Assembly (NCBI RefSeq): GCF_019703515.2
Contig: NC_059365.1
Coordinates: 42,676,501 to 42,740,500 of the forward strand
Reading direction: 5' to 3'
DNA length: 64,000 bases
Source of the DNA: Myxocyprinus asiaticus
Taxonomy: Eukaryota > Chordata > Actinopteri > Cypriniformes > Catostomidae
Shown here: positions 34,519 through 44,194 of the stretch, in pieces
How positions within the stretch are numbered: position 1 is the first letter of the stretch
How the letters are laid out: each line of letters starts with the position of its first letter
Program-made: the position numbers and the translations under genes
Notes under the pieces: model-generated
The model's database searches: none
What the model was told of the DNA's origin: nothing
Seen by the model: the letters and a program-made list of their open reading frames with translations, nothing else

Positions 34519-34614
34519 TTATAATACATATGTAAATGACTTATTTGTCATTAATGAATCCCTTTATAAACCCTTAACAAAGGGAAGATTCATGTAAAGT
34601 GTTACCAACTACAC

Positions 34615-34744
34615 TAGCATACAAGGGTAAACTATATAATGAAGGTAGATTTTAATTGGCCAGGAGAAGGGTATTTTTCATAAATGTCAAGTCAGGGCAA
34701 GATGGCACATCAGTTTTTACAAAACTGGTTGGCCATAAAAAATA

Positions 34745-34781
<37 letters not shown>

Positions 34782-34935
34782 CGTTACCTTTTACGTTTTT
34801 GATGTTTCATTAATTGCTTTGTTTCACAATTGTTTTAGCGTATAAATTTAGGTCCTAAAATAGGTTGTGTAACTGAAGGTTCCATTGTGACAACTTACCC
34901 CATAGAGTGTGACAACATACCATTCTTTTGGAGCA
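34615..34935 (+). repeat. Right part of interrupted repeat (see 46,180)
   Basis: Continues the repeat begun at 30,405. ACTAGCATACAAGGGTAAAC, GTATTTTTCATAAATGTCAA and TTCCATTGTGACAACTTACC match 46,395-46,800. A (TA)n run at 34,748-34,779 expands within it. Confidence 0.75.
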
Positions 34936-35276
34936 TCTTATCACAAAAGGTCCACTCATTTTTTTTTCCAGCAATACCAGTTGAAATGTAGTATGTGGAA
35001 TTAAAAATGTACTTTTTACACCCAAGCCTTTCTTTTGAATACCTTAATTCAAAACCTTAATTAGGAGGGTCGGACCATCCTGGTTCCTTTTCATTCAGTT
35101 TGCTTTTCTGCTTTCCCTATTCCCTTGCATCTGAATGTGAAGGCACTATAAATCATACTTGATGAATAAAGTGCTCGGATATCAGGGAAATGAATAAAAA
35201 GCCACTAACGTAGGTTTCCTGCAGTGTGATGAATGTGCTGAAGTTCAGTGCTGAAAGGTTTTTTGCCTCATTTTTT
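34936..35276. other. Spacer, nothing recognised
   Basis: AT-rich, without exon or terminus. Confidence 0.35.
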
Positions 35277-36145
35277 GAAAGGAATGGTTCACCCAAAAAT
35301 GAAAATGGTTTTCTTTTACACCCCCTCATGTTGTTGTAAACCTGTATGACTTTCTTGCTTATTGTGTGACAATTTGACAGAAATGTAAGTTCTTATTCAC
35401 TGATAATCTTCCCCTGTGCCAAAATGGACCACAAACGTGGTATGGACTTAGTGAGATAGTTCACCCAAAATTGCAAGAACTCGCAAGAACCTATGGCAAC
35501 ATATGGTGTCAACATACAATTTTTAAAGGGCTAGTTCACCCAAAAATGAAAATTCTCTCATCATTTACTGACACCTCATGCCATCCCAGATGTGTAAAAT
35601 TTTTTCTTCTGCTGAACACAAACAAAGATTTTTAGAGGAATATTTCAGCTCTGTAGGTCTGTACAATGCAAGTTAAAGGTGACTAGACCTTTCAAGCTCC
35701 AGAAATCACATAAAGGATACATAAAAGAAATATTCTTCTAAAAATCTTCATTTGTGTTCTGCTGAAGAAAGTCATACACATCTGGGATGGCATGAGGGTC
35801 AGTAAACGATGAGAGAATGTTCATTTTTGGGTGAACTATCCCTTTAAATATGGTATGTTGACACCATTTGACGCCATAGGTTCTTGTGAGTCTTGTGACC
35901 AAACATCATTGATATTAATGGCACCACACTTTATTTAAAGCTAACAGCGGAGGGGAAGATTTTCAGTGAATAATGACTTACATTTTGATTTGTTCCTTAC
36001 ACAAAGCTATCATGTGGCTTCAATAGACATATAGACATATAGCACACAAATCATATGGACTATTTTTATAGTGCTTTTATTTTTTTTTTCATGTTGAAGA
36101 CTGACAGACCCAGTCCCCATTCACTTTCATTATGACATTTTTCTA
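35277..36145. mobile_element. Palindromic MITE with a second MITE at its centre
   Basis: Left arm words GGTTCACCCAAAAATG, AAGTTCTTATTCACTGATAA and AAGAACCTATGGCAACAT are answered in inverted order on the right (CGCCATAGGTTCTTG at about 35,875; TTTTCAGTGAATAATGACTT at about 35,958). The two arms are separated exactly by the complete element 35,523-35,847. The outer right terminus is not clear. Confidence 0.55.
35523..35847. mobile_element. TTAA-flanked MITE, complete
   Basis: Starts TTAAAGGGCTAGTTCACCC and ends with the inverted GGGTGAACTATCCCTTTAA. The halves are largely inverted repeats of each other. The flanking TTAA suggests a TTAA-specific transposase such as piggyBac or Kolobok; the class is inferred. 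Confidence 0.8.
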
Positions 36146-37069
36146 CTAAAGATCAATTGTTTGCATCTCAAACTCTCTCTCACACATAAACACAACCATC
36201 CACAATGCGTTCACAATAAACATACAAACACACTTAATGAATAATTATAAATTCATATATACATACTAAATTCACTCCATAATTAATTCATACATACATC
36301 ATGGATACATCCATAAACACTCCAAATTACAATTTTACATAACTGTGCTCACAGCTGCAAACACGTTTCATTGCTAATATTAGTGCTGTTCAATAAATAT
36401 CTTTATAAAGACATCTGATGTAGCAGAAGCATGGAAATAAGCATTTTATCATCAGCGTTGAGGCTGAGAGACTGACAGGTGCAAACACAAAGCAGCAGCA
36501 AGTCTGACAAGGAGAAATATCAACCAGCGGCCGATATCAAAACCAACAAGGCATTTCTCATTTGATTTCTTATTGAACAATATTCAGAGGGACCTGCTCA
36601 CTATGAGTGGGCTGTTATGTTGCCATGGTAATGATTTTCTTCCCGCTTATTGACTGCTTTGTCAGTTGTGTTTAGGTGACACCATGTGGGAAACAAGAGA
36701 CAATACACAGCATTAACAGCCATAATAGAATAGATTAGAACACAACACAACAGAAAGTGTTATTTTTGAGTATTTATTATATTCTAATATATTCTGTTTT
36801 ATTCTTATCATTCTACTTTGGCCAGAATCGTGTTATTATTGAGTATTTATTCTATTCTAATCATTCTACTTTGGCCAGAATCATTGCTGTTTTTTCTGAA
36901 GGTGTTTTTGAATTGCATTAAGACATAATAAAGGTATATACAAACTGTACCAAGAAGAAATATTAACACATCAACTGTAAAACTTCGAAAAAGAACTTAG
37001 AAAGTGAATGAACTGCAGCTTTTTAACCATACTAAATACATTCTGTACGTCTTGTCATTGCAGTCTCTT
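36146..37069. other. Intergenic, no gene recognised
   Basis: AT-rich; contains a short repeat of TATTCTAAT/CATTCTACTTTGGCCAGAATC (two copies, about 36,805 and 36,866). No exon supported. Confidence 0.4.
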
Positions 37070-37898
37070 CCTATAGCGCCATCTAGCGCTCTGGACATGC
37101 GTCAAGTGCTAAAAAGTGAAATCAAGCTTGAAATCATGATGGCAAAGGAGACTGCTGTCAAGATGTACAGTGAAAAAGGAGCTATATTTTGGTCTGATCT
37201 CACCCAAAACCAATGGACCCTTTTCACAGACCTGTTATGATGCGTTTCCGCCTTCTTTAACCATGTAAATGTAGCAAACATTTCCAATTTAAAAAAACAT
37301 TGGGTGTAAATTTATAACATTGTACTTTGTATTATATTACCCTGGAATACATTTTTAAAAGTCAGTTATCATGGTTGCGATGAGGCTTCTAGCACAGCTG
37401 CTGAGGGAGTGACAGAAAATTTGGCCTGTTTCTCTCTTCTTACTGCTGTTATCCAGTGCTGTATATTTTTATTTTATTTTGCAAAGCTGTGAAAGCGTAA
37501 TCGTTGATTTTTTCTTTTGCTGTCGGAGCAAACGGGTAAGCAAAAATCTCATTTGCTGTGGTCCCCCATTCACTGCCATTCAAGTTTAGCCAACTATGAC
37601 GACTTCAGCTTCGTGGCACGTGGATGTGTGAAAAGGGTCCATTGGATCGCTTCAGAAGACATGGATTAAACCACCGGAGTCATATGGATTACTTTTATGC
37701 TGACTTCAACTCCTTTTTGAAGCTTTTGCAGTTTTGGTCACCATTCACCTGCACTGAAATGACCTACAGAGCTGAAATGTTCTTCTAAACATCTTTGTTT
37801 GTGTTTTTCTGAAGAAAGTAAGTCATACACATCTAGGATGACATTAGGGTGAGTGAAATGAAAATGAATTTTCATTTTTGGGTGAACTATCTCTTTAA
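37070..37898. mobile_element. TTAA-type MITE, half copy split by another MITE
   Basis: The right half of the family at 38,923: GCTTGAAATCATGATGGCAA, GTGAAAAAGGAGCTATATTT and CTCACCCAAAACC. After the insert it continues GGATCGCTTCAGAAGACATG and runs to GGGTGAACTATCTCTTTAA at 37,898. It is interrupted at 37,210-37,645. Confidence 0.75.
37210..37645. mobile_element. Small MITE inserted in a MITE
   Basis: Left end CCAATGGACCCTTTTCACA and right end the reverse complement TGTGAAAAGGGTCCATTGG: a perfect terminal match of about 19 bases. In uninterrupted relatives the site reads AAAACCGATTGGATCGC (42,378 region), so 436 bases were inserted here. Some of the terminal match may be target sequence. No coding frame. 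Confidence 0.7.
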
Positions 37899-38378
37899 GA
37901 ATTCTTATAGGTCAACATTATTGAGGCAAAGTAATGCCTAAAGAAAATCAAACTTGAGTGTAACTGATGAGAGTTTTCATTTATGAATATAATACTTTAC
38001 CATTAATATTATCACATTAACTATATATTCTATGCAAGGATCACAGTCAGAAAAATAACACATTACATCGCATAATATTAGGGCAAACTTGTGTCCAGAT
38101 TTTAAGGCAAAAAATCTTGTTAAATCATCCCAAAATATTGAACTAACTGGATATTTACTGACATTTACTGACTGAAAATTCACTTCACAGAAATGACAAT
38201 TCAAATGATAAATTCTGAATTTAGAAACAATATCAATATTAGGATATACAGTATTTTATGTAAGACTTTAAGGTGTACTTCTCTGAATTCATTGGGGATA
38301 TAGAATTTGTATGGTAGAAGCCATGCCTTTTTCTAATGAACAATTTCTACAAGTGAATTCCAAAAGTCTGCCCACCTA

Positions 38379-38398
38379 ACTACATTTCCCACAATTCC
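38379..38398 (+). promoter_or_regulatory. ZNF143/Staf-like promoter motif
   Basis: ACTACATTTCCCACAATTCC resembles the ZNF143/Staf-THAP11 element (ACTACAATTCCCAGAATGC), common in housekeeping promoters. It lies about 215 bases before the first guf1 ATG and is followed by TGACGC and TGACG words. Function is inferred from the resemblance and position. Confidence 0.45.
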
Positions 38399-38613
38399 TA
38401 GCGTGACGCGTTATGATGACGTTTCAATAGACATGGCAGCCCACTGTGGCTGTCACACTGAAGTACACAAAACTGTTGTATAGTAAAAATGTGCTTTTGA
38501 ATTAGTCTTATAATCGTTAGGTATTTTTAGCTGGGAAGAGATGTTCAGCATACAATCCATTGTGATAATATTGATTTTTTATAGCGGAATAACATGTTAG
38601 AAAACTGCTAAAG

Positions 38614-38814
38614 ATGATGCATCTGTCTCTGTTTACAAGCAAATGGCTCTTACTGCCCTTAATTAAACACTGTCCGGATATTAAAATATTCCGCATTAAA
38701 CGGAGATTAAAGAGAAACATCAGCACATGTACTGTGATCAGATACAAGTGGATAAAAAGCGCCTGTTTGAGCATCAGTCCTGTGAGAGAGTTCTACGCAA
38801 GTGAAACTGAGAGA
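38614..38814 (+). pseudogene. guf1: guf1 exon 1, mitochondrial targeting region
   Basis: Sixty-seven codons starting MMHLSLFTSKWLLLPLIK, rich in Lys/Arg and hydrophobic residues and without acidic residues near the start, as in a mitochondrial presequence. It ends ...REFYASETER before a GTAATT donor, phase 0. The next exon continues [11 protein letters not shown]. The start was chosen because the ATG follows the promoter-like motif and gives phase continuity; a second ATG is the next codon. No lesion is seen in this exon. Assignment rests on position and phase more than on sequence conservation. Confidence 0.6.
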
Positions 38815-38922
38815 GTAATTACCCTGACATGTTATGAAAGGTTTCATGAGATTCACAGAAATACTCTTTCAGTGGAAATTTTAATATTCAACTATTATAA
38901 TTTTACAGTAGTAACCATAACT

Positions 38923-39545
38923 TTAAGGAATAGTTCACCCAAAAATGAAGATTTTTAGAAGAATATTTCAGCTCTGTAGGTCCATACAATGCAAGTGAAT
39001 GGTGACCAAAACTTTGAAGCTCCAAAAAGCACAGAAAGTCAGCATAAAAGTAATCTATAAGACTCCAGCGGTTTAATCAATGTCTTCTGAAGCGATCCAA
39101 TTAGTTCTGGATGGGAACAGACCAAAATGTAACTCTTTTTTCACTGTACATCTTGCCTTTGCATCCTCTAGGCACGATCATGATTTTAAGCTCGATTACA
39201 CTTCCTGGTGCTTGATACATGCGCAGAGCACTAGATGGTGCTAGGAAGTGTAATCGAGCACTATATGTCAAGATTTATAGTGAAAAAGGAGTTACATTTT
39301 AGTCTGTTCTCACCCAAAACTGATTGGATCGCTTCAGAAGACGTGAATTAAACCACTTGAGTCATGTGGATTACTTTTATGCTGACTTTCTGTGCTTTTT
39401 GAAGCTTCAAATTGTTGATCACCATTCGCTTGCATTAAATGGACCTACAGAGCTGAAACATTCTTCTAAAAATCTTTGTTTGGGTTCTGCAGAAGGAAGT
39501 CATACACATCTGGGGTGTTCATTTTTGGGTGACCTATCCCTTTAA
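38923..39545. mobile_element. Long palindromic TTAA MITE in guf1 intron 1
   Basis: 623 bases between TTAA copies. Left TTAAGGAATAGTTCACCC and right GGGTGACCTATCCCTTTAA; the two halves are inverted repeats almost to the centre (around 39,215-39,255). Confidence 0.85.
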
Positions 39546-40079
39546 TTTAGTGGAAACTGCAGTTATCATGGGATTTTTTAGGAATTCCACATTGTTGGAA
39601 TCCACAAGCATTGTTGTGAATCTGTAAGTCCTTTGATTTTTTGTTTGTTTTTGTTTTTCAGGAGAGCATCGACATGTCAAAGTTTCCAGTGAACAGGATT
39701 CTGAACTTCAGCATTATTGCTCATATTGATCATGGCAAGAGCACTTTAGCAGACAGACTACTTGAGATCACAGGTGTGAAAACTCAAAGAAAACTCTATT
39801 TCTGTTAATGCTGATGTAATTTCCTATTAATTAAATGAGTCTCGAAGAGCTATTTATTCTGTTAATAGAACATCTGTATTTCTATATTTGACGTTTCCAA
39901 CCTTTGTTTGGAAACACTATGATATGTTTATGTCTTGTTTAATAAACAGTATATATAGTTGAGAAAATACGCAAGTTTGCATTCCCTTTTGGTGAAAAGT
40001 GGCACGAGATGCACTGGTGGTGCACGCTCTAAAGATGTATTCAATAACTCACAAGATGATATCTGACGAAACCGCATAT

Positions 40080-40189
40080 GAAGGCACACAACCCGACTGT
40101 CGCCAGTAGCTAGATTTAAAATGATTGTCACAATCAATTGTTTTTGGTCGCATTTGCGACCATTTTAGTCGCAGTTTGGAACCCTGCCA
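40080..40189. repeat. hAT-like end with GTCGCATTTGCGAC palindrome
   Basis: The stretch TTTTTGGTCGCATTTGCGAC followed by CATTTTAGTCGCAGTTTGGA and ACCCTGCC reads on the minus strand as a GGCAGGGTTCCAAACTGCGA-type terminus common in fish. Only this end is present. Confidence 0.35.
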
Positions 40190-40830
40190 TGCCTCGCTAT
40201 AAAGAGATCTCAGAAGTCCTACGATCAAGAATTGTTGCTTTACATATAACTGGAAAGGGATACAAAGTTATCTCGAAGAGCTTAGATATTCATCTGTCCA
40301 TGGTTAGACAAACTGTTTATAAATTGAGATGATATGTTACTGTGGTTACTCTCCCTAGAAGTGGCTGTCCAGCCAAGATAAAAAAAGATCCCTAGAGTGA
40401 CAGCTAAAGACTTGAATAAATCATTAGAACTGGTTAACAGCTCTGTTCATGAGACTACTATAAGGAAAACTTTCAACAGGAATGGTGTCCATGGAAGGAT
40501 GCCACGAAGGAAGCCGCTGTTTTCCAACAGAACTGCATTCCGGAAACACTTGGTTGAGATTATTGCTGCCAAAGGAGGAGTGACCAGTTATTAAATCCAA
40601 TGGTTTACATACTTTTTCCATTGCACAGGTAATGTTTAATGGGATGTGTTCAATAAAGACAAGACAAAAAGAAAGATCTGTTTGTGTGTTGTTACCTTAA
40701 GCACATTGCTGTTTGACTATACTTGTGACTTGATGAAGATGAGATCATATTTTATGACTAATTAATGCAGGAAACCAGCTAATTCCAAAGGGTTCATATA
40801 CTTTTTCTTGCAACAGTATTTTAGGTGCTG
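40190..40830 (+). mobile_element. Tc1-like remnant, catalytic core deleted, guf1 intron 2
   Basis: Starts MPRYKEISEVLRSRIVALHI and continues ITGKGYKVISKSLDIHLSMV as the helix-turn-helix half, then after a TGA (40,330) reads SVHETTIRKTFNRNGVHGRM. The text then jumps to the extreme C-terminus EIIAAKGGVTSY, with no DDE residues left. The right end TACTTTTTCTTGCAACAGTA (to about 40,820) is a Tc1-type terminus; the left one is not seen. Confidence 0.75.
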
Positions 40831-40954
40831 TGACTGATCACCTTTTCTCTGGTTAATTTAAATGGTCCTGCGGTGTGACAAATTAATTTTATGAAGTATA
40901 AATATTCCACACAGTCTCTCAATTAATATGATCAGGGAAACGGCATGCACAGAT

Positions 40955-41152
40955 AACAGATTTGTATTAGATTGCACTACGTATGTGTGTATGTATGTAT
41001 TTATGTGTAAAACTATTTTTTATTATTATCTATGTCTTGCTGCTGTTTTTGTATTGTTGTACACTGGAAGCTCCCGTCACCAAGACAAATTCTTTGTATG
41101 TGTAAGCATACTTGGCAATAAAGCTAATTCAGATTCTGATTCTGATTACTGT
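40955..41152 (+). mobile_element. 3' end of the L2/Rex1-like LINE, guf1 intron 2
   Basis: Shares GTCTTGCTGCTGTTTTTGTA, ACACTGGAAGCTCC and GGCAATAAAGCT with the 3' end of the LINE at 61,000-63,660, and ends in ATTCTG repeats. It is a severely 5'-truncated insertion of the same family. Confidence 0.85.
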
Positions 41153-41227
41153 ACAAAAGAATTAGCAAAATGCTGTTTAATATCATTTTAGATAGCATTT
41201 CACACTGCAGGACATGTCAGCTTCATG

Positions 41228-41472
41228 TGTTTATTTAATAATAATAATAATAATTATATTTATTTATCACACATTATACATTTGCACATATACAGTGAAA
41301 TTCTTTTTTTCACATATCCCAGCTAAGCTGGGGTCAGAGTGCAGGGTCAGCCATGATACGGCGCCCCTGGAGCAGATAGGGTCAAGGGCCTTGCTCAAGG
41401 GCCCAATAGTGGCATCTTGGTGGTGCTGGGGCTTGAACCCCCGACTTACCGCTGAGCCACCACTGCCCCACT
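41228..41472 (-). mobile_element. tRNA-derived SINE, guf1 intron 2
   Basis: On the minus strand it starts GGGCAGTGGTGGCTCAGCGG with the B-box-like GGGGGTTCAAGCCCC, followed by GGGCCCTTGAGCAAGGCCCT and CTGCTCCAGGGGCGCCGTAT. It ends with (TTA)n at about 41,240. The tRNA-like head lacks a segment between A and B boxes. Confidence 0.65.
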
Positions 41473-41988
41473 TATTAAATTTGTTGTGCAGGTGCCATTG
41501 CAAAGACAGCAAATAACAAGCAGGTGTTGGATAAACTGCAGGTGGAGAGAGAGAGAGGAATTACTGTTAAAGCTCAGACTGCCTCGCTCTTCTATCAGTA
41601 TGAGGGCCAGACATACCTGCTCAATCTGATCGACACACCTGTCAATACAATGAGTTAAACATCCTGAGAATGAACTGAACTCAGAGGAGCAATGGAATTA
41701 AATAATTGAAATATAAACATTTTAGGGTCACGTTGACTTCAGCTATGAGGTATCACGGTCCATATCTGCTTGCCAAGAAGTTCTGCTGATTGTAGACGCA
41801 TATCAGGTGAAACCATAAAAATATTGACACTTTTTTTTTTTTTTATTTAAAGATTGACCGACGTACTTTGACAAACCCTCTAGTAAAGGTTTGAATTTGC
41901 TTAGTTTCTGTACAATAATAGATGTAATTAATTAACTTACGCACATAAAAAATATACTGCCTTTATAGAAAACTGTAGTCTTTCTTAA

Positions 41989-42579
41989 TTAAAGGGATAG
42001 TTCACCCAAAAATGAAAATTCTCTCCTCATTTATTCACCCTCATGCCATCCCAGATACGTATGACCTTCTTTCTTCTGCAGAACACTAATGAAGAATTTC
42101 TCAGCTCTGTAAATCCATGCAATGCAAGTGAATGGTGACCAAAACTTTGGAGATCCAAAAAGCACATAAAGGCAGCTTTAAAGTAATCCATGAGAATCCA
42201 GTAGTTTAATCCGGTTAGTCATGATTTCAAGCTCGATTACACCTCCTAACAGCATCTAGTGTTCTTCGCATGCGTCAAGCATTAGGAAGTGTAATCGTGC
42301 TTGAAATCATGATTGCCAAGGAGACTTATTAAGATTTGTAGTGAAAAAGGAGTCATATTTTGGTCTGTTCACACCCAAAACCGATTGGATCACTTCAGAA
42401 GATAGGATTTAACCACTGGAGTCTTATAGATTACTTTTATGCTGCCTTTATTTGCTTTTTACAGCTTAAAAGTTTTGGTCACCATTCACTTGCATTGTAA
42501 GGACCAGCAGAGCTGAGATATTGAAGAAAGAAAGTCATACACATCTGGGATGGCATTTTTGGGTGAACTATCCCTTTAA
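41989..42579. mobile_element. Palindromic TTAA MITE, guf1 intron 4
   Basis: TTAAAGGGATAGTTCACCC at the left and GGGTGAACTATCCCTTTAA at the right, 591 bases with TTAA at both edges. Same family as 38,923; it preserves the uninterrupted site AAAACCGATTGGATCAC. Confidence 0.85.
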
Positions 42580-43041
42580 CTTTTCAAACTGACTTTATTA
42601 AATATTTTATTTTATGTATTATTTATATATTTTTTCTAATCTCTGTAATTCAAAGGGGATTCAAGCGCAAACAGTCACAAATTTGTATCTGGCATTTGAT
42701 GTTCAACTAACAATCATCCCTGTTATTTCGACTTCAATTGTAGCTGCCCTCATCTCAAGTGTATTTTTCTGATATTCGGCATTTTACTGTGTGCTGTTTT
42801 TATTGTTAGATTGATTTGAAAAATGCTGACCCAGAGAGAGTAGAGAAAGTTGAAAAAGCTCTATTATAATATGTGTTAACATAATCATATTTTTTGTTTA
42901 TTGAATTTTTGTCATGATAACTCTCTATTAATCTTCTGATATTGTGGCCTGTGATTGTGGTGATACTTCTTTGTAGATCTCTGCAAAACTGGGCACTAAT
43001 GTGTACCAAGTTCTGCAGTAGGTGGTGAAACGGATTCCCCA

Positions 43042-44192
43042 GTGAGTGTACACTGTTTCACATTTCACCACAAGAGAGCACTCTTCACACAGTATTCAAG
43101 ATCAGCACATTAGCCTGTCTGTCCATGTCATCTTTCTAAACAGAATTTTGTAGCAGTCAGAGGCAGTTAATGTGATGAATCATACACTATATATATACAC
43201 TATATAAGAGATTTACAAACAGAAAATATTTAGAATCTGTTGATGTGTGATGTGAGATGTTTATATTCATTTGCACTGAGCTGGTGTCCACTTCTGTACT
43301 GCATGACTTCTGCAATATTATTATATACAGTATATATACAGTATATACATATATATTGATATTTGCACTTCTGGTTAGATGCTAACAATATTTAATTGGC
43401 TCTCTAATCTAATGTGGAAAAGAACAGAAGGTTTTGTGACATCCTAACGAGTGTACCGATGTTATCTATGGTGTATTTGGTTACAGTATTGTGTAATCTG
43501 TTACATTATTTGAATGAAAATTAATCATGTTTTATCCCAATTTCTAATTACTGTAATGCAAAAATAGGATTCTTTAAACTATTAAATAAGACTTTAGACT
43601 ATTTAAATGATCATTTTTAAGAGTATTTAATACAATCAAGAATAATGTTGTATTTCATTAATCAAGTATTTAATACGTTGTACTGCCTTTATACTGATTT
43701 TTTAAATCATTGTATTACAGTTGTAGTTTTTTTAGTAAAATTACAGTAAAGATAATCTGATGATAATCACAACTGAAGCTTATTTTGTACCTATTATGAA
43801 TCCTATTTTGTATTAAGAAATTTTATATTGGGACATTTTTTTTAAAATAATTTTTAATCACATTTTCTTCCCAATTTTTAATTACAGTAATATGAAAAAA
43901 TGATTCTGTAAATTGTTAAATAAGATTGTTATTTTATGCAATAGTATTTAGTAATAAATAGTATTTAAAAAAAAAATCATTGTATTGCAGTTGTAGTTTT
44001 TATTGTAATTAAGGAAAAAATGACTGTATTACAGTAATGAGAAACTAAGGAAAATCTCAAATGATAATAATGAAAATCAAAAAAGAAAAAAAAAACTCTA
44101 AAGTGTCAGATGCATTATACTATTGATTATTTTGAGAAAAAAATATGCCAGTTTTCATGAAAATAATGTCACAGTTTCGTTAATGTTAAATA
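43042..44192. other. guf1 intron, no further feature
   Basis: Very AT-rich intron sequence with short TATATA runs near 43,320-43,360. No repeat family recognised with confidence. Confidence 0.4.
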
Positions 44193-44194
44193 TA

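Larger units (their letters stand above)
30656..34606. mobile_element. hAT-type element with perfect 8-bp target duplication, filled by other TEs
   Basis: Both ends read (A/G)GTAACACTTTAC inward and stay inverted-similar for about 80 bp (through CCTTTGTTAAGGGTTTAT and GTCATTTAC). AACTACAC stands directly outside each end (30,648-30,655 and 34,607-34,614), an 8-bp duplication as made by hAT transposases. The related repeat at 46,180-46,815 keeps the unoccupied site with a single AACCACAC-like copy. Inside lie a LINE fragment, a 480-bp repeat, a Tc1 fragment and another hAT-like end, so later elements inserted into or replaced its interior. No hAT transposase is seen. Confidence 0.85.
39662..43041 (+). 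pseudogene. guf1: guf1 GTP-binding domain exons
   Basis: G1 is intact: [20 protein letters not shown] (39,662-39,773). The effector/G2 segment [20 protein letters not shown] and LLNLIDTP occupy 41,492-41,640. G3 completes as [12 protein letters not shown] (41,726-41,806), but [13 protein letters not shown] replaces the usual ACQGVLL.VDA(N/E) text. The G4 region is damaged: ...TIIPVI ends at about 42,727 without the Asn-Lys codons, and IDLKNADPERVEK resumes at 42,810, then loses one codon and runs toward a TAA at 42,867. The G5 exon ISAKLGTNVYQVLQ (42,977) is followed directly by TAG at 43,019. The donor after the second exon is a weak GTCAAT. Confidence 0.85.
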
